Source of the DNA: JAWKTM01 sp041399085
GTDB taxonomy: Bacteria; Planctomycetota; Planctomycetia; Pirellulales; Pirellulaceae
Assembly (NCBI GenBank): GCA_041399085.1
Contig: JAWKTM010000020.1
Location: 45,533 to 109,532, forward strand
Length of the DNA stretch: 64,000 bases
Direction: 5' to 3'
Position numbers and translations under genes: made by a program. The notes below the pieces were generated by a model, which saw only the letters and a program-made list of their open reading frames with translations, did not search any database and was not told the origin of the DNA. Shown piece by piece: positions 56,752-64,000 of the stretch. Positions within the stretch are counted from its first letter, which is position 1, and each line of letters starts with the position of its first letter.

Positions 56752-59700
56752 CTAAGACGAACGCTGCTTGAGCTCTTCGACGGTTTGTGAGACCAGCCGG
56801 TCGAGTTCGTCCAACTCACCGGGAACCGCTGATAGATCTTCCGCCGCGGCTTGCTGTTCGATTTGGCCAGCGACGTTCTCCAAAGCCGAGACACCGAACG
56901 TTCGACCGGTGGACTTAATTGTGTGAGCGTTACGCCGCACACTGCGAGCATCCTGGCCAGATAGGGCGGTGTGCAATCGCTGCTGAAGCAGCGGCAATTC
57001 TTCAACAGCCGCCTCAATAATCGCGGCCAATATCACCGGGTCGTTGTCGACGTACTCGCCCGTGACCTGCCAATCAATCAATCCGTCTTGGGGAACGTCG
57101 TCCACTCCATCGAGTTGCGCTGCGTCATCGAGCGGCGCTGCGTCATCGACACCCGTCTCATGCTCGTCCGAGTTGATTGGTATTGGGTCGGGAGACCGAG
57201 TCGACTCGCAGGCGGTTTTTGCCATGGTTGATTCGTCATCGCTGTTAGAAGAACGGAAGAACCTCTCCAATGCATGCAAGAGGTCGACTCGCCGCACGGG
57301 CTTCGACACGTAACCATTCATTCCGGCCGCCAAACAACGTTCCCGGTCTCCTTTCATGGCACGAGCTGTCATGGCAATGATCGGAATACTACCATGACCG
57401 CCGTTCGATGAATCTTGTTGGGCTTCTTCATGGCGAATCCAGGCAGTGGCTTCCAGGCCGTCCATCACTGGCATTTGGACATCCATCAAGATCACATCGA
57501 ACGAGCCAAGTTTCCATGCGTCGCAGGCCAGTTTTCCATTAGCAGCGACGGTCACCTGGTGCCCCCATTTCTCCAGCAATGCCGTGGCGACAGCTTGGTT
57601 CGCCAATCCGTCTTCGGCCAAGAGAATCTTGAGCGGAGGAAGACTTCCTCCGTCTCTCGCTGCCTCGTGCCGTTCGGCCTCGTGCGCGCGGTCCGCCAAT
57701 CTAGCGGTAGCCTCGCTTCGTTCGCGAGCGAGTGCCGACGAGAGATGCGGCGTTGCGGCTCGAACAATGGCGTCTAACAATTCTGACTGCTTCACCGGTT
57801 TCATAATATGGGCACGAACGCCCAACTCGTCACAACGAGCGCCATCACCGGGTCGACCTCCAGACGTCAGCATGATGACCTCGGTCTCACACAATGCTTC
57901 CGTGGATCTCACAGTGTGTACCAATTCAAATCCATCCATGCCTGGCATGTTTACATCGGTGAGCAAGATCGGCAGGGGTGCGTGGGCTTGTGCCATTTCT
58001 CGCAAGGTTTCCAGTGCCTGAGGTCCGCAAGCGGCAGAACAAACGCGTAGCCCCCAGTTTTCGAGCATTTCCTCCAAAATGCGACGATTCGTGGCATTGT
58101 CGTCGACGACCACGATCGGAAAATCATGCAGATCACAAGCCAGCCATTCGCCGGCGTGGGGCAGCCCGTCTACCATGGGCAGTGTGACCGTGAAGTGGAA
58201 CGTGCTGCCAGTCCCCATTTCGCTGTCGAGCCAAATGCGGCCTCGCATTGCCTCAACCAGACACGTCGAAATCGTGAGTCCCAAACCGGTGCCGCCATAC
58301 TGCCTGGTGGTAGAAGTGTCCGCTTGTTGAAACGCCGCGAATACGGTCTCTTGTTTGTCCGGCGGAATTCCGATTCCCGTGTCGCGGACTTGAAAGTGCA
58401 AGGTGGCTTCTTGTTCCGTGGTTGATTCGGCGTTGACTTCCACGACGACTTCGCCGCGCGGCGTAAACTTGATGGCATTGCCGACCAAGTTCACAAGAAC
58501 CTGTCTCAACCGGACCGGATCGCCTCGCAGGAAATGCGGCACGTCGCTATGAACTTGCCAAGCCAACTCAAGCCCTTGGCCGTGTGCTCGCAGGGCGAGT
58601 GACTTGAGCGTGTCGCCGACTTCCTCACGCAAATCGAAACTCACTTGTTCGAGTTCTAGCTTGCCGGATTCGATCTTAGAAAAATCTAAGATTTGATTGA
58701 TGATGGTCAGCAGCGACTCGGCTGACTCCAACACCGTTGTGAGGTGGCTGTGTTGCGTTTGCGTCAGACGCGTGTCTAATACCAATTCCGTCATGCCAAT
58801 AATGGCGTTCATCGGCGTGCGAATCTCGTGGCTCATATTGGCCAGAAAATCGCTCTTCGCGCGATTGGCCGCCTCGGCCGCCTCTTTGGCTCGCACCAAT
58901 GTGACTTGGGCCTCTTTCACACTAGTGATGTCACGTGAGATACCAAACGTGCCAATGATTTCACCAGTTGGCTCACGTAGCGGCAACTTCGTCGTGAGCA
59001 CATACGAGTCGGTGCCGTTGACCCACTGGGGATGCTCTTCTTTCGCCCGGAGCGATTGTCCGGTCGCCTGCATTTCCAGTTCGTCAGCTCGGGCTTGCGC
59101 GGCGTAGACGGGCGGGAAAAAATCGGCGTCGGTCTTGCCGTGAACTTCTTCCGGCGAGTTAACTCCCAGATGCCGAGCCAGCGAATCGCTGACTCGCAGG
59201 AAACGTCCTTCCAAGTCTTTGAAGTAGATTGCGTCGGGCAAATTGCTCAGCAGCGTTTGCAGCAAGAATCGCTCGTGCTGCAAAGCCATCTCCGCTTGCT
59301 TCCGATCGGTCACGTCGGTGATCGAACCGGCCATCCGCGTCGCTTGCCCCGCGTCGTTCCACAACGCTTGTCCCCGAGCGCGGAACCACCGGTACTCGCC
59401 ATCGCTGGTTTTCAGGCGATATTCCACGTCGTAGGGTTCGTGTCGTTGCAGATGCGCTTCGACGGCCGCCAACGTATGGGCGTGGTCGTCGGGATGCAGA
59501 CGCGACTCGAACGAGTCGAACAGGTCGGGGAATTCTTGCTCCGAGTAGCCCAACAATTCTCGAAAACGCGCGCTGTAGAACACTTCGCCGGTCGTGACGT
59601 TCCAATCCCACAGCCCGTCGTTTGAACCTCGCACGGACAGACGATACCGTTCCTCCGTGGCACGAAGTTCATTGGTTCGTTGGGCCACCAGGTCATCGAG

Positions 59701-60501
59701 CCCTCGATTCAGATCGGCCAATTGCCGGTTGGCCTGGGACGCGGCTCGTTCGGCTTCCCAGAATTTCCGAGCGGCATAGACGAGCGCGACCACGTATGCC
59801 GCCAATCGCAACAGATGCCACCACCACCAAGCCAGATCCCACAACGCGGAAAACTCGAACAGTAAACCCGCCGCACCGAACAACACCGTATGCACGGCGA
59901 ACAGCCAGTCCTCTTCCTCCTGATAACGGTGGTAACGCAGGATGAAAAACGACCCGGCGGCCAGGAATCCGGCTCCTCCGGCGAAATTGAGAAATCGAGC
60001 CGCGCGCGTGAACTGGCCCGCTTCGATCATTGGCGGCAAGTATTCGGAAAAGGCGATCGACAGGACTCCGACCGCGGAGGTCGCCACCAGAATCAGCAGC
60101 GGTGACCAGCGCGCCGCCTTCCCTCGCAACCATTCGCTAGGACACCACACCGTGGCGAACAACGCGCCGCCGACGAACGTGGCCAATGTGTGCAACCACA
60201 CAAAGCTGTTGCCGGGCTGCGTGGCGGCGTGAAATGCGTCCAGCACGCCCATGCCCATCAACGCCACGGCCATGCAGACGTAGAAATCGTGACTCTCGCG
60301 CCGCTCGCGTTCGGCGACCAAAATGGCGGCAATTGCCAAGGCGGCTAGTCCGCCCAGCGATTCAACTAACGAATGCAATGGTATCTGCGCGTAGACAACA
60401 TCCGGATAGACAACGTCGGCGATCACACAGCCGGCCAAGGGAACGATCAACGCCAGCGCGAGACCCATCACGGATCGCCAGAACAGACGCGGGCGCGACA
60501 T
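56752..60501 (-). CDS. PAS-domain hybrid sensor histidine kinase with two REC and an HPt domain
   Basis: 1249 residues from ATG 60501 with GGGAG upstream. About 1-255: seven or eight transmembrane helices (a MASE-like sensor, VMGLALALIVPLAGCVIADV onward). PAS1 about 285-415 (YRLSVRGSNDGLWDWNVTTG) and PAS2 about 425-550 (LLSNLPDAIYFKDLEGRFLR, with a PAC DITSVKEA). HisKA with ANMSHEIRTPMNAIIG, HATPase (NLVGNAIKFT, DTGIGIP, GGTGLGLTIS), REC1 (Asp in LLTDVNMPGMDG), REC2 (Asp in VILMDVQMPVMDG, Lys in VSKPVRR) and HPt (His in RRNAHTIKSTGRTFG). Same back-end order as the CHASE kinase at 16.2 kb but a different sensor. No dedicated regulator is adjacent. Confidence 0.95.
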   Translation of the reverse strand: MSRPRLFWRSVMGLALALIVPLAGCVIADVVYPDVVYAQIPLHSLVESLGGLAALAIAAILVAERERRESHDFYVCMAVALMGMGVLDAFHAATQPGNSFVWLHTLATFVGGALFATVWCPSEWLRGKAARWSPLLILVATSAVGVLSIAFSEYLPPMIEAGQFTRAARFLNFAGGAGFLAAGSFFILRYHRYQEEEDWLFAVHTVLFGAAGLLFEFSALWDLAWWWWHLLRLAAYVVALVYAARKFWEAERAASQANRQLADLNRGLDDLVAQRTNELRATEERYRLSVRGSNDGLWDWNVTTGEVFYSARFRELLGYSEQEFPDLFDSFESRLHPDDHAHTLAAVEAHLQRHEPYDVEYRLKTSDGEYRWFRARGQALWNDAGQATRMAGSITDVTDRKQAEMALQHERFLLQTLLSNLPDAIYFKDLEGRFLRVSDSLARHLGVNSPEEVHGKTDADFFPPVYAAQARADELEMQATGQSLRAKEEHPQWVNGTDSYVLTTKLPLREPTGEIIGTFGISRDITSVKEAQVTLVRAKEAAEAANRAKSDFLANMSHEIRTPMNAIIGMTELVLDTRLTQTQHSHLTTVLESAESLLTIINQILDFSKIESGKLELEQVSFDLREEVGDTLKSLALRAHGQGLELAWQVHSDVPHFLRGDPVRLRQVLVNLVGNAIKFTPRGEVVVEVNAESTTEQEATLHFQVRDTGIGIPPDKQETVFAAFQQADTSTTRQYGGTGLGLTISTCLVEAMRGRIWLDSEMGTGSTFHFTVTLPMVDGLPHAGEWLACDLHDFPIVVVDDNATNRRILEEMLENWGLRVCSAACGPQALETLREMAQAHAPLPILLTDVNMPGMDGFELVHTVRSTEALCETEVIMLTSGGRPGDGARCDELGVRAHIMKPVKQSELLDAIVRAATPHLSSALARERSEATARLADRAHEAERHEAARDGGSLPPLKILLAEDGLANQAVATALLEKWGHQVTVAANGKLACDAWKLGSFDVILMDVQMPVMDGLEATAWIRHEEAQQDSSNGGHGSIPIIAMTARAMKGDRERCLAAGMNGYVSKPVRRVDLLHALERFFRSSNSDDESTMAKTACESTRSPDPIPINSDEHETGVDDAAPLDDAAQLDGVDDVPQDGLIDWQVTGEYVDNDPVILAAIIEAAVEELPLLQQRLHTALSGQDARSVRRNAHTIKSTGRTFGVSALENVAGQIEQQAAAEDLSAVPGELDELDRLVSQTVEELKQRSS

Positions 60502-60826
60502 AGCTTGAACTCCCGTCCAGCCACGAATGCCGAGCAACGCGCTCGGCGCTCGACAGCGTGACACGAATTAAACCCGATCGGGAAAGTAACGATGAGACGC
60601 GGCCGCGATCCGCTGCTGGCAATGTCGATGAGCGATCGCAACCACATTCACAGTCTACCGCGTTTCGCCACGTCGGGAAAACGATTCGGCTGCTTGGCCA
60701 CTCGGATCGCCGACCGGCGCCGTGCGGTTGTTTCGGCGCGTCGTCTTAACGAAGATGAACGCGGCTGAATTCTCCCGCCGCCAACCTGCCGCAATTTCAT
60801 TCTTCCCGCCTAGAGGTGCGTCGAGC
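60502..60826. other. Divergent promoter region, PAS kinase and dehydrogenase/HEAT gene
   Basis: 325 bp between two divergent genes. It should carry both promoters. Nothing gene-like or palindromic stood out except the GAGGTG box before 60827. Confidence 0.4.
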
Positions 60827-63800
60827 ATGGTTACGTCGATTCGAGCCGGTTTGCTGTTGGTGCTTGTCGTGTTGTTCGTGATCCCGGCCGCTGGTCCCGC
60901 CGCGCCGCCGAAGCCCGATTCGATTGATCGCGACTACAGCCAAGAGCTGCCTCGCATCAAGCCGACAGAGCCGAAGGACGCCTTGGCCAAGTTCACGCTG
61001 AAGCCCGGCTTTCGCATCGAACAAACGGTCGCCGAACCGTTGGTGGTCGATCCGGTGGCGATGGCTTGGGATGAAGACAGCCGACTGTTTGTGGTCGAGA
61101 TGCGAGGCTACAGCGAAGATGGCGACCAGAACTTGGGCCGCGTACGGTTGCTCGAAGACACGGATAGCGACGGCCGATTTGATCGCAGTACGGTGTTCGC
61201 CGAAGGGCTCTCTTGGCCCACCGCGATCACGTGTGCTCGCGGCGGTGTGTTCGTCGGCGCTGCTCCCGACATTTGGTTCTTGAAGGACGCGAATGGCGAC
61301 GGGAAGGCCGACGAGCGACGCGTGGTCTTCACCGGCTTTGGACGCGGAAACGTTCAAGGATTGTTGAACACTTTCAAATGGGGCTTGGACAATCGGATTC
61401 ACGGCGCCACCAGCAGCAGCGGCGCGAAGGTGGTTCGGTTAGGCGATGATGGCCAGCCGATCGGCGATGAAGCGGACGCACTGGTTCTTCGCGGGCGCGA
61501 CTTTGCCTTCGACGCCAAGACACTGGCGATGACGGCCGAAAGCGGCGGAGCTCAACATGGTTTGAGCTTCAACCAATGGGGTGAGAAGTTCGTCTGCTCG
61601 AACAGCGATCATGTGCAGCAAGTGTTGTTCGAGGACCGATACATCGCGCGGAATCCGTACTTGGCGGCGCCGGGCGCTCGGGTTTCGATTGCGGTCGACG
61701 GACCGCAAGCCGACGTGTTTCGCACCAGCCCGATCGAACCGTGGCGAATCGTGCGGACGCGATTGCGGGTTCAGGGAATTGTGCCGGGTCCGGTCGAGGG
61801 CGGCGGTACGCCGGCGGGTTATTTCACCGGTTCGACGGGCGTCACGATTTTTCGCGGCACGGCTTGGCCCGCCGAATATCAAGGCTGGGCGATTGTCGGC
61901 GATGTGGGCAGCAACTTGGTGCATCGCAAGCGGCTGGAGCCGGCCGGCGTTCGCTACGTGGCCCGGCGGGTTGATGAAAAGAGCGAGTTTCTCTCGTCCA
62001 GCGACATTTGGTTTCGCCCGGTGCAGTTTGCCAACGCTCCGGACGGAGCTTTGTATATCGCGGATATGTATCGCGAAACGATCGAGCATCCAGCCAGTTT
62101 GCCGCCGATCATTAAGAAGCATCTCGACCTGACCAGCGGACGAGATCGGGGGCGAATCTACCGCGTCGTGGGCGAAGGTTTTCAGCAGCCGCAGTTGCCG
62201 AAACTCAGCCAAGCGACCGCGGCCGAGTTGGTCGCGTTGCTGGCTCATCCAAACGGCTGGCATCGCGAGACAGCGGCGCGGCTGTTGTACGAACGACAAG
62301 ACGCGGCCGCCATTAGGCCGCTGGAACAGTTGGTTGCCGAAGCCGACTCGCCAGAAGGCCGCATTCACGCGCTTTACGCGCTCGACGGGCTGAACGCATC
62401 GACGCCGGACGTGTTGTTGACGGCGCTGGCCGACTCGCACCCGCGCGTGCGCGAGCATGCCGTGCGGTTGAGCGAGAAGCTGGCGGGCGACTCGCCGCGT
62501 CTGCGAACGCAACTGTTGGCGATGGCCGACGATGATGCCTTGCGGGTGCGGTATCAAACGGCGTTTAGCCTCGGCGAATTGAGCGGCAAGCAACGCAACG
62601 CCGCGCTGGCGTCGATTTGGAAACGCGACGCGTCGGATCCGCATGTGACGTTGGCCGTGCGAAGTTCCTTGGCGGAAGGGGCTGGCGATGTGTTGGCAAT
62701 TTTCGCAGCCGACGAATCGTTTCGGCAAACGGCAGACGGGCTGGCTGCGATTCGGGCACTGGCTTCGCAAATCGGCAAGCAGCAACGAGCGGACGACATC
62801 GCGGCGTTGCTGCAGATCGTGCGACAATTATCTGGCCAGCAGCCGGCCGTGCTGCAAGCGATTGTGGGCGCTTTGGCCGCGAAGCCCGGTAGCGTTCTGG
62901 AACAGCAGATCGCGGCGGCCAGCGGCGGGCAAGCGGCGGAGTTGATGCGGGAGTTGTTGACGAAAGCCCGCGCGGATGCGGTGGACAAGACGCGGCCGTT
63001 GGAGCAACGTGTGGCGGCCGTGCAACTGTTGCGGCTGGGCAAGCTCGATGGTCAAGAGGAGACGTTCGCCGCATTGCTGGCTCCCAATGAGCCCGCCGAT
63101 ATTCAAGCGGCCGCGCTCGATACGCTCGCGTCGTTCGATGCGCCGGAAGTGGCCGATACGATCATCGGCGTTTGGCGAACACTCAGCCCGCGACTGCGCA
63201 CGCGAGCCGGCGACGTGTTGTTCTCGCGCGAGAGCTGGCTTCGATTTTTGTTGGAAGCCGTGCAATCGCAGCAGATCGCGGTGGCCGATCTCGATCCGGC
63301 TCGACTGAAGGTGCTGGCCGCGCATCGGGATCCGGCCGTCCGAGAACAAGCGGCTCAGTTGGTATCGCAATCGAATCCGCGCGGCCGGCAAGAGATCGTC
63401 GTCGCCTATCAAGGCGTGCTCGGGCAATCGGGCGATGTGGACCGCGGCCGGCAAGTGTTTCAGAAGACTTGTGCCGCTTGTCATCGTCTGGAAGGCAAGG
63501 GGCATGAGATCGGCCCGAATCTGGCCGCGATGAAAGCCCGCGGCGACGAAGCGATTCTGGTGAACGTGCTGGATCCGAATCGCGAAGTGAATCCGCAGTA
63601 CCTGAGCTACGTGCTGGTCACGGGTGACGGCCGTTCGCTGACGGGGCTGATCGCCGCCGAAACGGCCACCAGCGTCACGCTTCGCCGAGCCGATAACGCT
63701 TCGGATACGGTTCTGCGGGTCGACATCGACGAGCTGCTCAGCACCGGATTGTCGCTCATGCCCGAGGGGCTGGAGAAACAGATTGACCAGCAGGCGATGA

Positions 63801-63835
63801 AAGACTTGCTCGCGTATCTGCGAGCGGTCGAGTAA
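60827..63835 (+). CDS. PVC-type membrane-bound dehydrogenase / HEAT-repeat / cytochrome c protein
   Basis: 1002 residues from ATG 60827 (GAGGTG 9 nt upstream). Signal peptide: IRAGLLLVLVVLFVIPAAGP. About 60-440: a beta-propeller of the glucose/sorbosone dehydrogenase type (MAWDEDSRLFVVEMRGYSED, DGRFDRSTVFAEGLSWPTAI, FKWGLDNRIHGATSSSG, ALYIADMYRETIEHP). About 455-850: HEAT repeats (ELVALLAHPNGWHRETAARL, SHPRVREHAVRL). C-terminus about 870-1002: single-heme cytochrome c domain with CAACH near 881 and the PVC-type GPNLAAMKARGDEAIL ... LDPNREVNPQYLSYV segment. It is exported and probably oxidises a sugar-like substrate; the substrate is unknown. Confidence 0.93.
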   Translation: MVTSIRAGLLLVLVVLFVIPAAGPAAPPKPDSIDRDYSQELPRIKPTEPKDALAKFTLKPGFRIEQTVAEPLVVDPVAMAWDEDSRLFVVEMRGYSEDGDQNLGRVRLLEDTDSDGRFDRSTVFAEGLSWPTAITCARGGVFVGAAPDIWFLKDANGDGKADERRVVFTGFGRGNVQGLLNTFKWGLDNRIHGATSSSGAKVVRLGDDGQPIGDEADALVLRGRDFAFDAKTLAMTAESGGAQHGLSFNQWGEKFVCSNSDHVQQVLFEDRYIARNPYLAAPGARVSIAVDGPQADVFRTSPIEPWRIVRTRLRVQGIVPGPVEGGGTPAGYFTGSTGVTIFRGTAWPAEYQGWAIVGDVGSNLVHRKRLEPAGVRYVARRVDEKSEFLSSSDIWFRPVQFANAPDGALYIADMYRETIEHPASLPPIIKKHLDLTSGRDRGRIYRVVGEGFQQPQLPKLSQATAAELVALLAHPNGWHRETAARLLYERQDAAAIRPLEQLVAEADSPEGRIHALYALDGLNASTPDVLLTALADSHPRVREHAVRLSEKLAGDSPRLRTQLLAMADDDALRVRYQTAFSLGELSGKQRNAALASIWKRDASDPHVTLAVRSSLAEGAGDVLAIFAADESFRQTADGLAAIRALASQIGKQQRADDIAALLQIVRQLSGQQPAVLQAIVGALAAKPGSVLEQQIAAASGGQAAELMRELLTKARADAVDKTRPLEQRVAAVQLLRLGKLDGQEETFAALLAPNEPADIQAAALDTLASFDAPEVADTIIGVWRTLSPRLRTRAGDVLFSRESWLRFLLEAVQSQQIAVADLDPARLKVLAAHRDPAVREQAAQLVSQSNPRGRQEIVVAYQGVLGQSGDVDRGRQVFQKTCAACHRLEGKGHEIGPNLAAMKARGDEAILVNVLDPNREVNPQYLSYVLVTGDGRSLTGLIAAETATSVTLRRADNASDTVLRVDIDELLSTGLSLMPEGLEKQIDQQAMKDLLAYLRAVE

Positions 63836-63862
63836 TGGCAAGTGACGCGTGCGGCGGTCGGT

Positions 63863-64000
63863 TCACTCCGTCACTGAGTCGAACCGCACATTGCGATACA
63901 GCTCGGCAAGCGACAGCGTGATGCCGAGCGACGGGAGTTCGATTCCCTTGGCCAAGTCCTTCTCTTCTTGGAACAGCCAGCTACCGTCGGCTTGGCGAGT
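63863..64000 (-). CDS. C-terminus of a possible Uma2 family nuclease (partial)
   Basis: Only the last 45 codons are in the window, read on the minus strand to TGA at 63863-63865: ADGSWLFQEEKDLAKGIELP, then SLGITLSLAELYRNVRF. The end 'LPSLGITLSLAELY' resembles the C-terminus of Uma2 (PD-(D/E)XK) proteins. It is convergent with the dehydrogenase/HEAT gene 27 nt away. Family assignment is tentative because the catalytic part is outside. Confidence 0.55.
   Translation of the reverse strand, partial: TRQADGSWLFQEEKDLAKGIELPSLGITLSLAELYRNVRFDSVTE

Overview
The window is a GC-rich chromosomal segment that looks planctomycetal, most likely from the Pirellulales. The evidence is the set of families almost diagnostic of that phylum: DUF1080 proteins, DUF1501, PSCyt1/DUF1549/DUF1553 cytochrome-like proteins, a PVC-type CxxCH/HEAT protein, a giant surface protein with a LEPR-XLL-like N-terminus and SdrD-type B domains, and very large hybrid histidine kinases. 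No rRNA, tRNA or CRISPR array was seen.

Layout. At 1-6.3 kb a giant secreted multi-domain protein (running off the left edge) overlaps a 7-blade WD40 gene by 4 nt. At 6.5-16 kb are a DUF1080 protein, an orphan LuxR-type response regulator, a DUF885 peptidase-like protein, a frameshifted S41 protease, a CstA transporter and an SDR oxidoreductase. At 16.2-22 kb are a CHASE hybrid kinase and a TadE/VWA/TadE cluster. At 22.2-25.3 kb are DUF1501 and a decayed or mis-assembled HTTM pair. At 25.5-29.5 kb are a Cys/His-rich secreted protein with a textbook terminator, then a tightly packed DUF1080-creatininase-decarboxylase operon. At 29.7-35.9 kb lies a degraded zone: a broken DUF1549/DUF1553 gene, palindrome-bearing tandem repeats, an IS1182-like element inserted into them, a chimeric gene remnant and a 21-bp minisatellite. 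At 35.9-38.4 kb is an intact DUF1549/DUF1553 protein. At 38.5-43.1 kb is a two-gene unit of a PqqD-like/M50/HlyD fusion and a GAF-HlyD protein, the best candidate here for a poorly described export or maturation system. At 43.4-50.5 kb are an APC permease, an Rpn-type nuclease, a Cys/Met PLP enzyme and a four-gene run (NRDE, dapB, a small CxxC protein, an RNase HII-like protein). At 50.5-54.6 kb is a complete ribose-type ABC importer. At 54.6-55.7 kb is a gene-free repeat region with a 21-bp palindromic array. At 55.8-64 kb are a zinc-ribbon protein, a PAS hybrid kinase, a large dehydrogenase/HEAT/cytochrome protein and the end of a possible Uma2 nuclease.

Two kinds of damage should be kept apart. 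Several otherwise intact genes (S41, a TadE-like gene, the IS transposase) are broken only by losses in short G runs or GC repeats, which could be assembly errors. The DUF1549/DUF1553 gene at 29.7-31.9 kb has many indels and has also lost its internal heme-binding motif, so it looks like real decay.
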